From Eucommia ulmoides (Eukaryota; Streptophyta; Magnoliopsida; Garryales; Eucommiaceae), in contig CM028326.1 in NCBI GenBank assembly GCA_016647705.1, forward strand, positions 29,275,401-29,339,400: a DNA stretch of 64,000 bases, read 5' to 3'. The position numbers and the translations under genes were made by a program. Below are positions 40,127-53,300 of this stretch, in pieces (position 1 is the first letter of the stretch; the number at the start of each line of letters is the position of its first letter). The notes beneath the pieces were generated by a model, which saw only the letters and a program-made list of their open reading frames with translations, was not told the DNA's origin and searched no databases.

Positions 40127-42748
40127 CCGACCAAGCACATCACTAAACCATCTACACACACCATCAGAGACACAGTGGAACAATGAATCATTCATTTATC
40201 CCTTCATTATTATTATTTATTTTAAATTACATAAGCCCCTCTCAATTTGTTAAGTTTTTTAATTAAACCCAACCCTAATTTTAATGTTTTTAAAATTACA
40301 AATTGATCGCTAAACTTTTAAATCGAATAATTAATAGTGCCATCTACCCCGTTATTTTTTAAACATTTTAAAATACGACTTAAATAAAAAATTAGGGTCT
40401 TACAGAGAATCGATCGGTAGACGATTTTAGCGGCTAATCTTCGGATATCAGCTAAGTTCATCTGTTTTTCCTTTTATTTCTTAACTTCTATGTTTTTTTG
40501 AGCACGTTTAGCCTAGTTTCAATTTTATAAACGGCTATGGACATAGGTTAAATATGGATTATGTATGGGATTAATATCGTTTATAAAAACATAGTTTTGG
40601 TTGAGTTGTGTTTCTTTGATGATTGTTCTTCAATGTTTGAGTGTGTTTATTATATTGTTTGTTTATTATGCTTAGAATGATAAATGGAGAATACAGGATT
40701 TGACAAATTCTGGATTCGGATTAGAATAAACAAACGCTACGATCCAATAACCTGGTCGCGGTTAGGATTGTGGACAATCTATGACATTGGGGCAAGACTC
40801 ACGTGACCTAGGGTCGTTAAGATGTGGAAGGAGACTTTCTCGTTGACTCGAAGTCACGTATTCCCCTGTCTTACACTCGGGAGAGGTGGCAGGAGAGTTT
40901 TAGAACTGAGATTGTCGATAGGGTAAACACAATGCATGAAATCAATGACGTTAGGGCGAGACTCACGTAACCTAGAGTCATTAAGACGTTGAGGGGGACT
41001 TCTTTGTTAACACGAAGTCGCATTATATCCCTCGTCTTGCACTCGGGAGAGGTAGCGAGGGAGTTTACGAACTGAGGTTTTGTGTGCAATCGATGACGTT
41101 GGGGAAAGACTCACGCAACCTAGGGTTGTAAAGACATTGATAAGGATTTCTTCGTTGACCTGAAGTTGCGTATTCCCCCGTCTTACACTCGAGAGAGATG
41201 GAGGAGGAATTTTAGATACCGAGATTGTCAAATAGGTCGATCCCCATTATTTTAAAATAAACGAAATCAGACACGTTTAAGTAAATAAAGTTAATCTCTA
41301 GATAATTCATCCCATAACTATCTCGTATTAGTAATTAGTATAGTTAAATTAGTATTTTAGTATTAGTATTAAATTATAAATACCATTTTTGTCGCCTAGA
41401 TAAAGTCGGGTTATGATAATCGCAGTACTTGATAGTAATCTCAACCAATCCTTGTGGATACGATACCCGACCGAAAGGTCCATTATACTAAAACTTGATC
41501 CGTATGCTTGCGGTGAAAGTGACAGCGCATAAATTGCGGCCACCAGTGAATTAAACCAAAATAAAGTCCTTATGATATAAGGAGTCTATAAGAGCTATTA
41601 ATTATCATAACACATGTAAACTAGCCAATAGAAGGCTAATTTCATACTTCTTTAAATAGACCTGCGAATTTCTTACATCATTAAGCAGTAAAGAATAGAA
41701 ATCATATCATATCATAAGAGTGAGCTTTTCTAAGAGTTATCTATCTAAGATATTGTGAGTTATTCTGAGAGAAGATCTTGAAGATCAATTGCTGTTAAAT
41801 CTTTGCTGATACTGGATCTGAAGTTACATTACTTAACTAATTATTCTGTAGATTCCGAGTGAGATCTTTCCAATTATATTCTTTCATTGCATTATTTGAT
41901 TATTGTTTGGAAATTGATCTTAGAAAATGTTTCTGATTTTTGAAGAAAATATTGTTACAAACAATTTATTGAATCTGATTACATGCTCAAATTTGCTACC
42001 CATATCTTGTTAAAATCATATTTTTGTACCTCACGTTTTTCTATCACTAGTTGGGATATTAATTGAGTTATTATTTATCTGGGGTGGTAGAAGTTTCGAG
42101 TGAGATTTCCTACTTATCATTTTGTATTGGTGAGTAGTATGACGGGTTAAATACTGTTAGGGCTATTTAATCAAGGGTAGTCGGGTTTCAGTCTCTTCTT
42201 GTAAAGAGATTAAGGTAGTGATTCTTCCTGGATAGAATTGCGTTGTGAGTGATTTGTAAAGGTTCCATCCTTACTTGGGAAAATGATAGTTTGAGTGTTT
42301 TGTGTGGTTTTGATTCTTGAGCCATATTGATAAAAAAAAATTAGGTTATTCTTTAACCTGTAAAAAGTAGAAGTTCTTCCTTAGCCTGAGAAAATGATAT
42401 TGTAAAGGTTAATTATGAGCATGTAAAAGAATCAGTGTGTGGGTTTGGTTCCTACCTTTAAAGGGATCTTGAGAATTAGTAGGTACGAATCTCCATGAGG
42501 CTCGGAGGACTGAATTAGCCAAGAGTAGCTTGGTGAACCAAGATATATCTTGGTATGCTGCAATATTTACTTTGCTATTCTTGCTGTTTGGGTGTGCACT
42601 TAATTGATTATATTATTCCGCTGTGATATAAAGATAATAATTAATTTAGGATTAAAATTAATCATTTGATTTATTGAATTTTATTCTGATAAATTTTAAT
42701 TACCCAATTCACCCCCCCTCTTGGGTATTCTACTGGACCAACAGAAAT

Positions 42749-43190
42749 ATTATACGAAGAAAATTATTCGGATAACGCGGTAACATGAAGATTGAGACCC
42801 TGACTTAAAAATGGGTAAAAGGACCAGGTTGGGAAGAAAATATTGACCATGATCAAAAGTTCGCTTTACCTCTACATACACCTCAACACCAAGCAGCGAG
42901 GGCAACTTAAGAGGTAACTGAAGCACATGGTCTAATGTCGCGTCGTCACCAATTGAAAACAACATGTTTCTATAATTTCCCATCCCAATAGTAGCTATCA
43001 GCAACCTACGTTTTAACCTTAAAGTTCCATCAACTCCATCCTCAAGGATATAAGGTCATAACATCCCAATCAATTTGTATAACGTAATCCCCCGACAAAC
43101 ATCCAACAATTTGACTGCAGACATACTATACAAAACTCCAAACTCAATTCCTTCTAATATCCTATCACTCTAATACAAATATAATGTAAC
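42749..43190 (-). pseudogene. MULE transposase N-terminal region
   Basis: The minus strand reads 'GIEFGVLYSMSAVKLLDV', 'LIGML', 'LEDGVDGTLRLKRRLLIATIGMGN', then an 84-codon open piece with 'LDHVLQLPLKLPSLLGVEVYVEV'. This resembles the variable N-terminal segment of MULE transposases that precedes the MuDR domain. It is cut at 42,748 by E3, and the next piece of the same gene is 29,313-29,105. The start codon is not identified and stops are present. Confidence 0.5.
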
Positions 43191-44136
<946 letters not shown>

Positions 44137-44347
44137 AATATATATGAAAAATCCAAAAAACCAAAAAAAAAATGGTTTATCTTAACCAAAAAGATATGAC
44201 GATCAGACTTCGGAGTAGGATCAGCGACAACGACAGAGGAGTGAGACCAGGGCAATGGTGATGCAGAAGGAAAAGAAAGATGGCGGGGATTCTGAAGGAG
44301 AGAACGAAATGAAAATGAAAGAAAGAGAAAGGCGCTAAGGGTTTGAA

Positions 44348-44553
44348 AAACGCAGACATGATCTGCGTTTCCCAAACATAAACGCAGACATAGTCTGCGT
44401 TTTCCAAGAGAAACGTAAAACATGTTTGCGTTTCTTTCTAACGGTTAAAAAATTGAATAAAATTCGAAGAAACACATTTATGTTTATATATGTGTGTGTG
44501 TGTGTGTGCGGAAAAACACATAGGTGAAATGCGTTTCTTAGGAAACGCATTAC
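44348..44553. repeat. Repeated AAACGCAG...CTGCGTTT hairpins
   Basis: Two perfect-armed palindromes AAACGCAGACAT(G/A)(A/G)TCTGCGTTT lie at 44,348-44,370 and 44,380-44,402. A related single arm is at about 44,425, and a further hairpin AATGCGTTTC...GAAACGCATT at 44,527-44,553. They share the core AAACGC and can fold on either strand. Confidence 0.75.
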
Positions 44554-44959
44554 TCTTCTGCATTTTACAATTCCTTCGTAAATATGTTTGTATATATAAA
44601 TTTTTAGAATTTAATTATTTAAATAATAATTAAAACGTAAAGAACTCCTAAAAAAACTATATCAATTTTTAAATTTAAAATATAAAAAATAAAATAAATA
44701 AATAAAATAATTAATAAAATACATATATGCAACTTGAAAGGTACAAAGTATAATTAAACTATTAAGTGGGTTGAGTGAGGCAGATAACTATGATGTTAGT
44801 GGATGGATAGATTGAATAAGTTCAATCCCAACTATTTATCTTTTAAGTTTTAAATCCGTACTATTAAAATGTCTTTCTATCCTAGTTCATTAATATAGTA
44901 GCGTATGACAAGTGTCTGAAGGCACGTGTGAAAAAAGAAAAAAGAAAAAAAAGAAAAAA

Positions 44960-46285
44960 AAAACTAATTTAATATTATTTCTTCAATTTAATTTCTATAA
45001 ATTTGATATTTTAGGATTATTACTAAATTTAATATTCATATATTATTCCTATAATTTTCTTATCTTTAATGCCCAAATTTTTCATATATTATATTTCATC
45101 TTTTATATTATCCTTTAGTACAATTTTCATAAATTAAATGTTTTAGTATATTACCAAATTTAATGTCTATATATTATTTCTATAATTTCTATAAATTTAA
45201 TGTCCATAATTTTCGTGTATTACATTTCCTCTTTTATATTATTTATTTAATTTAATTTTTGTAAATCTAATATTGTGGTATCATTACAAAATTTAATCTA
45301 CATATATTATTTCTATAATTTTCGTAAATTTAATGTCCATAAATTATGTATATTATATTTTTTTTTACATAATTTCTTAAATTTAATGCTCATATATTAT
45401 TACTAATTTAATATTCATATATTAATTCTATCATTTTTGTAAATTTGATGTCAATAATTTCTGTATATTTTATTACGTATATTATATTTTCTTGTTTATA
45501 TTATTTTGTTTAACATTTAGTTTTCGTAAATTTAATATTTCAGTGTTATTAATAAATTTAATATTCATATACTATTTCTATAATTTCTTGTAAATTTAAT
45601 GTCCATAATTTTTATATATTATATTTTCTCTTTTATATTATTTGTTTAATTTAATTTTTCTAAATCTAAAGTTTTTTGTATTTTTACTAAATTTAATGTC
45701 TATTTGTTATTTTTATAATCTTTATAAATTTAATATTCATAATTTTCATATATTATATTTTCTTTTTATAAATTTAATATTTCAATATTATTACTAAATT
45801 TAATGTCAATATTGTAATTTTTGTAAATTTAATATTGTATATTATATTTTCTCTTTAACATTATTTTTTTAATTTAATTTACATAAATTTAATATTTTAG
45901 TAAATTTAATGTCCATATCTTACTTTTTGTATTATATATTTTAATTTAATTTACGTAAATTTAATATTTCAATATTATTACTATATTTAATATCCTTATA
46001 TAATTTCTACTTGGAAATTTAATATTTCTTTATTAGTTCTAAATTTAATTTCCATAACTTCTGTAAATTATATATTTTCTTTTCTATTATTTCTTTAATT
46101 CAATTTGTATGAATTTAACATTTCAACATTATTATTAATTTAATGTCTATACATTATTTTTATAATTTTCGTAAATTTAATACTCATAATTTTTGTATAC
46201 TTATTTCTCTCTTTTATATTATTTCCTTTAATTTAATTTACGTAAATTTAATATTTTAATATTATTACTAAATTTATTGTCCACA
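44960..46285. repeat. Diverged AT-rich tandem array, unit about 130 bp
   Basis: About ten diverged units containing, in order, 'TAAATTTAATGTCCATATATTATTT', 'TATAATTTTCGTAAATTTAATG', 'TTTTATATTATTT' and 'TTTAATTTAATTT'. The anchor TTTTATATTATT recurs near 45,100, 45,230, 45,490, 45,627 and 46,210, giving a period of roughly 130-135 bp. Coding is excluded by base composition and stops. Confidence 0.7.
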
Positions 46286-47000
46286 TAAAAGTTCACTCAA
46301 AACACAATTAACAACAAATCAAAAAGTTGAAAATCCCCTAAGATCAACTAAAACAAAATTGGCATGAACATTCATCAATCACAAAGGATATATTCACCCC
46401 CTGAAAACTAAATCAAACAAATTTGAAATCCCGTATGAACATTCACCAAACCACACACTAGAAATGAACAGTTAGATCTGTGTATTTTACATGAACATTC
46501 AAACCATATCTGAAAATTTCTAGATCTAGAATTTTCCAAATCTGGAAATCAAAAAAGAAATAGGGAGAGGGAGTGAGAAAGAGAGAAACTAGATCTGAGA
46601 AAATTCAAACCAAATCTAAAAACGAGAACAATCAACATGAACATTCAAACCAGATCTGGAATTTTCTAAATTCGAAAATAGATATAACAATGGTGAACGA
46701 TAGAGAGAACATTCATACTAGATCTAAGAACAAGAACAATCAACATGAACATTCAAACTAGATCTAAAAAAAATCTAGATCTGGAAATGGAGCAAACAAT
46801 GGTAAACGACAAAGTGAATATTCAAGCAAGATTTGAGAACAAGAACATACAACATGAACATTCGAACCAAATCTGGAAATGGGGAAAGAGAGAAATAAAG
46901 AAATAGAACGACGACAAATTCTAGGCTGATGACGAATGAGGTGGAAAAGACACAGCGGACGACGGAGAACGGCTGAACACAGGCACAAACGGCGTTAGCA
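46286..47000. repeat. Irregular repeat of 'catgaacattcaaac...agatctgga'
   Basis: The phrase CATGAACATTCAAAC and the companion AGATCTGGAAATTT recur at least seven times between 46,365 and 46,880, at irregular spacing. This is a decayed tandem repeat. Reading frames in it are chance. Confidence 0.6.
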
Positions 47001-47001
47001 T

Positions 47002-47300
47002 TTAATGTTTATGAGCAGAGGGCAGGGTTTGATTTGGTGGTGGACAGCAGATCTGGCCGAAAGGCTTGATGGAAAACGGTGGAGGAGTGGCGGAAAGAAA
47101 GGGATATAGAGGGAAAGAATCTAAGACCACCATACGTATCATAAAGTCATTGCTCATGTTGGCGTGGATGACCAAGATTAGCATGAACTTGACGAGTACG
47201 GTATAACCCATCGGTATTACCAGCGCCGCTAGATCCAACGGCCCGAGTTCCTCCTGAGCCTAAGGATTTTTAGGATCAAGTTCATCTTCTGCCATAGCAC
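47002..47300 (-). pseudogene. Unrecognised short ORF
   Basis: The minus strand from about 47,297 reads MAEDELDPKNP, a stop, then 'EELGPLDLAALVIPMGYTVLVKFMLILVIH' and a Pro-rich end. GC content and the continuous frame suggest a captured or decayed exon, but I know no family it belongs to. A hydrophobic stretch (VIPMGYTVLVKFMLILVI) could be a membrane segment. Confidence 0.3.
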
Positions 47301-48019
47301 TGCACAGCAGCCGACCAAAAACCAGTGATGTTGTTGGTGGCGGCTCTACGGTGGCTCCCACTTTCACTGGATCCATCCTTCTACACAAATTCGTCAGCAT
47401 CTACTGTCCTTCTTCTGGTTGTCTTCATATTATTAACAAGGAACGACTATAGAAAAGAGAGAGAGAGGTTTAATAAAGAGTTAGGGTTTCATATTTATAT
47501 AAGGGGTATAATTATTTGTTCATTATTATTTTTAAATGTCAAAGGACTAGATGTTGATCCTAAGATTTTGATGGAAAATTAAATGTTGATGTTTTTTGTG
47601 AAACTAACGAGTTTATTTAGTGTTTCAGTGTAAAAATTCTATTGACGATTTAATCATGAATAAATTGTTGAAGATGGTTAAGGATGCAAGAGACTGGTAA
47701 AAAAACAAGCATTAAGAGACCGAATATTTTGAAGAATCTAGGTGAAAACAACTCAGGTTAATTTTTTACTCTTAATGTATCCCGATTAAGATCACACACG
47801 ACACAAAAATGATTTTATGTTTATGTGTGTTTTTATTAAGATTTTAATTAGTTAACATATTTACTCTAATTTAAAATTGAAGAAGAAATATTGACTTAAG
47901 AAAGATTAGTACTTAAAATGATTAATAGTATCAATTAAGTTAACCGAGAAAAGAAATCGATTCAAGGGACAAAAACGTCAAACGTTGGAGTTAAAATGAA
48001 CTAAGGATGAAGTAATTCC

Positions 48020-48340
48020 AGCACTGATCGGTCAACTGGCCGGGGAAGATCGGTTAACTGATGGGTGAAGGCTGCAAAATGGTGAAGTCTCTAGATCGGT
48101 CAGTCAACCGACCAAGAGGGATCGGTCGACCTGTATAACTCTCTGAATCGATCAGTCGACAAGTCATAGAGAATCAGTCGACAGATCCTGGTTGAGAAAT
48201 GGCCTAGGGAGCATCCTGAATCAGTCGGTCAACTGATCTATGGAGTATCGGTCGACCGATGGGCGATTATTTTTAGCTTGGGCTACAACCTGAATCGATC
48301 AGTCAACTTATAGACTTTGGTCGGTCAACCAATAGCTCTG
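48020..48340. repeat. GATCGGTCGACC module array in E2
   Basis: About twelve modules of the type (GA)TCGGTCAACTG / GATCGGTCGACCGAT, spaced 10-40 bp apart. More decayed than in E1. Confidence 0.7.
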
Positions 48341-51215
48341 TTTCAAGATTTGAGGATTTCGTGGATTTGATCAAAAAGTAGCTATTACTAGCCCTTTTTT
48401 GGTTAAAATCTAAGAGATATCTTAGGGATTTAATGATATTATAGATAGATGGTTGTTATTTTGATATCTCTAAAGATATAGAATATATATTTTAAGTATT
48501 TCTCAAATTGGTACATTTAATTCTTTCTATCCTATTGATTTGAGTTTAAGAAATATTTAAGGGACTAAATTGAATGCTTTAAAAGCTATAATTAAGTAAA
48601 TTGAACCAGGATTGAGTTATATCAATATAAATGGTCTATAAGAACAATTAAGTGTCATGATATATGAAAACTAACCGTTGGGGACCTGTTTCAAATCCTT
48701 ATATATATATACCTACGTTTTTTAGATCTAAGAAAAATCTCAATCAATCAATTTTCAAGAGCTATTCGGTTTCTAAGCTTTCTGAGAGTGATTATTTTGA
48801 ATTTATACTAAGAGTATTGTGAGATTATTCTTGAGAATTGTTCTTGAGGAAATTGTTGTGAATTGTTGTTGTCACCATTCTAAAGTCTTATTGTGATTCA
48901 ATTTATATTCATTTGGTGGTATCCTGATGAGATCGTTCTAAGTTTTTGCTTTTAATTGTTATTTGATAATATTGTTTACTACTTGGAATTTTATTCTTTG
49001 AAATCGTTTTTCTGAACTTTAAATTGATTAAAAATATTTTAAAATGATCTCTTGTGAAAATCTAATTACGTGCTAAATTGTGTGCTACCCTTCTTTATTA
49101 AAACCAGATTTTGATATTTTCACTTTATTTCTATCATTAGTATTTATCGGGACATTAATTGAGTTTAAATTAATCTAAAGTGGTAGAAGCTCCAAGAGAA
49201 AAAAACTTATCAATTTGTTGCAATTGGCAATTTGTGTGCGGATTAGATATTATTGGGATTATCTAATCAAAGGTAACTAAGTTTCAATCTCTTTTAGTAA
49301 AGATATTGAGATTTGATCTTTACCTAGTATATGAAAAGATTATATTACTCTTTTCCCTTAAAAAGATATAAGCGTAATTCTTCCTTACGAGAATTAATTT
49401 TGATTGACTTTGTAACAATTCAATCATTGCCGGGTAAAAAGATACTTGGAGTGTTTTGTGAGGTTTAATTCTTAAGCCTAAGGTATAAAAAGAATTAGAT
49501 AATGATTCTTCCTATAATAGAATTAGGTTAATCTTTATCCTGGTAAAAATATAAAGATTCTTCTTTAGCCTGTGAAAAGCAAAATTGTAAAGGTTGATAC
49601 TGAGTCTACGAAAAGAATCATTTGTAAGGGTTTGATTCCTAAATAATTAAAGGAATCATAATTGTTGGCCCAGTAGAATACCCAAGAGGAGGGTGAATTG
49701 GGTAATTAAAAATATATCAGAATAAAACTTGATAAATCAAATAATTAATTTTAAGTCTAAATTAATTATTATCTTTATAACACAGTGAAATAATATTATC
49801 AATCTAAGTGTACACTCAAACAATAAAAATAAACAAATTAATAATGCAGCACACCAAGATATATCCTGGTTCACCAAGCTACTCTTGGTTAGTCCAGTCC
49901 TCCGGGCCCCACGGAGGTTCGCACCTACTAATTTCAAGATCCCTTTAAAGATAGGAATCAAACCTACACACCGATTCTTTTACAGGCTCAGAATCAACCT
50001 TTACAATTTTCTTTTTCAAGGTTTAGGAATAACCTCTACTTTTTACAAGTTCAAGAATAATCTATCTTTTTACAGGCTAAAGATTAATCTAATTCTTTTT
50101 TTTCACTACAGCTCAAGAATCAAAACATCACAAAACACTCCAATAATCATTTTCCCAAGTAAGGATGGAACCTTTACAAATCACTCACAAAGCAATTCTA
50201 TCCAAGCAGAATTATTACATCAATCTCTTTACAAGAAGAAAGTAAAACCCAGCTACACTAGATTAAACACCCCCAATGGTATTTAATCCGTCACAACTCA
50301 CCAATACAAAAATTGATAAGAAGGAAATCTCACTCGGAACTTCTACCACCCCAGATAAACAATAACTCGATTAATATCCCAACTAGTGATAAAAATATGT
50401 GAGATACAATCAGATTTTAACAAAAATATGTGTAGCAAATTGGAGCACGTAATCAGATTCAAGAAATTGTTTATAAAAATATTTTCTTCAAAAATCAGAA
50501 ACAATTTCTAAGATCAATTTTCAAATATAGAATAAATAAAGCGTTAAGCAATATGAAAAGAACTCACCCGAAATCCACAGAAATAATTATTAGAACAATG
50601 TAGCTTTAAATCCGGTAGCAGTAAAGATAAACAGCAATTGATCTTCAAGATCGTCTCTTAGAAAAGCTCATAATATTTCAAAAGGATAACTCTTATAAAA
50701 GCTCACAAATAATATGATATGATTTCTCTCTTTTTTACTGCTTAATTGCTAAAAAAATTCGTAGGTCTATTTAGAGGCATATGTAATCAGCCTTTTAACA
50801 GCTAGTTTACAAGTGTCATGACAATAAAAAGCTCTTATAGACCCCTTATAGCATAAGGACTTTATTTAAGTTTAATTTCACTTAAAAACAACTTTCAAAT
50901 CTTTCAATTAAATCCCCAAAATATTTCCCAATCTCAATTAATAAGAATAGAGACTATTTCAAGTACCAAATTGAAAAATATTACTATTTAATGTACCAAA
51001 TCAATAGGATTTAATTAATATATGAACCATATCTTAAATATCATCAAATCTCTTAAATCTCTCTCAAATCCTAACAAAAAATAACTACTTTTAGATATGA
51101 TTTCGGATCAAACATTATCCTGAAAAAGAGCACTCAGTTGACTGCCCAGTCGAATGGAAGATTCTAGAAGTAGCCTATTCAGTTCATCGGTCGACCGCTC
51201 GGTCGACTCTTCGAT

Positions 51216-51521
51216 TCAGAGAGTTTGTTTATCTTTCAAAAATAACTTCCAAAAATTCTTTTGAACCACAATAATCATCCAAATGCCTTTTAGATTTTTT
51301 AACACTTTTTCACCACTTTCAAAAGAAGCAATTTTTCTTTTTAAACTCAAACTCTCTTTAGTAAAAAATAATGTGAAAGAAAGTAATTTTTTCATAACAA
51401 TATGGACATTTTTATTATCATCATCTTCATCACTACCACTCAAATCACAAGAATCATAAACCACATTATCATATACGCATTTACCGCTATCAAAAGAAGA
51501 TACACAAAATACATCATCCAT
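51216..51521 (-). pseudogene. gag-like ORF fragment of E1
   Basis: It starts MDDVFCVSSFDSGK about 55 nt after the PBS and is acidic at first ('GSDEDDDN'), then basic and helical ('LSLKRKIASFESGEKVLKN'). This order of an acidic piece followed by a coiled coil fits the C-terminal half of copia-type gag proteins, but the match is weak. The last codons are LTR sequence, after the deletion junction at about 51,235. Confidence 0.45.
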
Positions 51522-51576
51522 GGTGTGTGCACGTGACCGGTTTAGTTAGGATGTTAAGCCTAACAAGCTAAAATCA

Positions 51577-51588
51577 GCTTTGATGCCA
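51577..51588 (-). promoter_or_regulatory. Primer-binding site of E1 (Met-tRNA type)
   Basis: The minus strand reads TGGCATCAAAGC, two bases from the TGGTATCAGAGC complement of initiator tRNA-Met, just after the LTR end. It supports the copia assignment for family E. Confidence 0.65.
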
Positions 51589-53059
51589 ATTGTTGGCCCA
51601 GTAGAATACCCAAGAGGGGGGTGAATTGGATAATTAAAATATATCACAATAAAACTTGATAAATCAAATAATTAATTTTAAGCCTAAATTAATTATTATC
51701 TTTATAACATAGCGGAATAATATTATTAATCTAAGTGCACACCCAAACAATAAAAATAAATAAATTAATAATGCAGCACACTAAGATATATCCTGATTTA
51801 CCAAGCTATTCTTGACTAGTTCAGTCCTCCAAACCCCACGGAGATTTGCACTCACTAATTCTCAAGATCCCTTTAAAGGTAGGAACCAAACCCATACACC
51901 GATTCTTTTATAGGCTCAGAATCAACCTTTACAATTTACTTTTCCAAGGTTCATGAATAACCTCTACTTTTTACAAGATCAAGAATAACCTATCTTTTTA
52001 CAGGCTAAAGATTAACCTAATTCTTTTTTTCACTACGGCTCAAGAATCAAAATCTCACAAAATACTCCAACTATCATTTTCCCAGGTAAGGATGAAACCT
52101 TTACAAATCACTCACAAAATAATTCTATCCAGGAAAAATTACTACCTCAATCTCTTTATAAAAAGAAACTGAAACTCAACTACCCTCGATTAAACACCCC
52201 CAATGGTATTTAATCCGTCACAACTCACCAATACAAAAATTGATAAGAAGAAAATCTCACTCGGAGCTTCTACCACCCTAGATAAACAATAACTTGATTA
52301 ATATCCCAACTAGTGATAGAAATATATGAGATACAAAAATTTGATTTTAACAAAAATATGGGTAGCAAATTGGAACACGTAATCAGATTCAAGAAATTGT
52401 TTATAAAAATATTTTTTTCAAAAATCAGAAACAATTTCTAAGATCAATTTCCAAATATAGAATAAATAAAGCGTTAAGTAATATGAAAAGATCTCACCCG
52501 AAATCCACAGAAATAATTATTAGAACAATGTAGCTTTAAAGCTGGTAGCAGTAAAGATAAACAACAATTGATTTTCAAGATCGTCTCTCAGAAAAGATCA
52601 TAATATTTCAGAAGGATAACTCTTATAAAAGCTCGCAAATAATATAATATAATTTTTCTCTTTTTTACTGCTTAATTACTAATAAAATTCGTAGGTCTAT
52701 TTAAAGGCATATGTAATCAGCCTTCTAATGGTTAGTTTACAAGTGTCATGACAATAAAAAACTCTTATACACCCCTTATAACATAAGGACTTCATTTAGG
52801 TTTAATTTCACTTAAAAACAACTTTCAAATCTTTCAATTAAATCCCCAAAGTATTTCTCAATCTCAATTAATAAGAATAGAGACTATTTCAAGTATCAAA
52901 TTGAGAAACATTAATATTTAATGTACCAAATCAATAAGATTTAATTAATATATAAACTATATCTTAAATATCATCAAATCCCTTAAATCTCTCTCAAATC
53001 CGGACAAAAAAACGACTACTTTTAGATATGATTTTGGATCAAACATTATCCTGAAAAAG

Positions 53060-53300
53060 AGCACTCAGTCGACTGCCCAGTCGACTGGAAGATTCTGGAA
53101 GTAGCTTATTCAGTTCATCGGTCGACCGTTTGGTCGACTCTTCGATTAAGAGAGTTTGTTTATCTTTCACCGGTCGACTGCTCGGTCGATTCGCAGATTC
53201 AGAGAGTTCAATTGTTTTCACCGGTCAACCTGTCTATTGACTCTTTGATTTAGGATGTTTCAGTTTCTTTCTCCGGTCGACTCCTCAGTCGACTGCTACC
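53060..53300. repeat. GGTCGACC module array in E1 5' LTR
   Basis: Modules such as CAGTCGACTGCCCAGTCGACTGG, CGGTCGACCGTTTGGTCGAC and CCGGTCGACTGCTCGGTCGA. The truncated 3' LTR keeps only the first of them (51,127-51,210). Confidence 0.8.

Larger units (their letters stand above)
38750..40404 (+). mobile_element. G: insertion with TG...CA ends inside F
   Basis: The LTR of F is interrupted between 38,749 and 40,405. The insert starts TGGAGAGTACTC and ends GGGTCTTACA, with flanks GAGTA and GAGAA (4 of 5 match), which is consistent with a solo LTR of another family. Its middle is CA-rich simple sequence (about 39,170-39,880). Frames of Thr-His repeats in it are artefacts of the CA repeat. Family unknown. 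Confidence 0.5.
38232..41545 (+). mobile_element. F: solo LTR (D/B family) in E3
   Basis: Starts TGATAGGTGTAAATTACC and ends GCGGCCACCA. The flanks TTGAA (38,227-38,231) and GTGAA (41,546-41,550) are a TSD with one change; the E1 LTR has GTGAA at this site. Without G it is about 1.66 kb and similar to the LTRs of D, B and H. No internal region. GC-rich palindromic modules lie at 38,450-38,630. Confidence 0.8.
29319..42743 (+). mobile_element. E3: copia-like solo LTR, interrupted by an EPRV and by F
   Basis: It starts TGTTGATCC at 29,319 and ends CCAATTCACC...GGACCAACA at 42,743, with TSD GAAAT on both sides (29,314-29,318 and 42,744-42,748). LTR pieces are 29,319-29,954, about 38,088-38,231 and 41,551-42,743. 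Together they align with the 5' LTR of E1 (51,591-53,732) except for about 240 bp missing at the virus site. No internal coding region of its own is present, so it is a solo LTR. The family is called copia-like because E1 has a Met-tRNA-type PBS. Confidence 0.85.
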
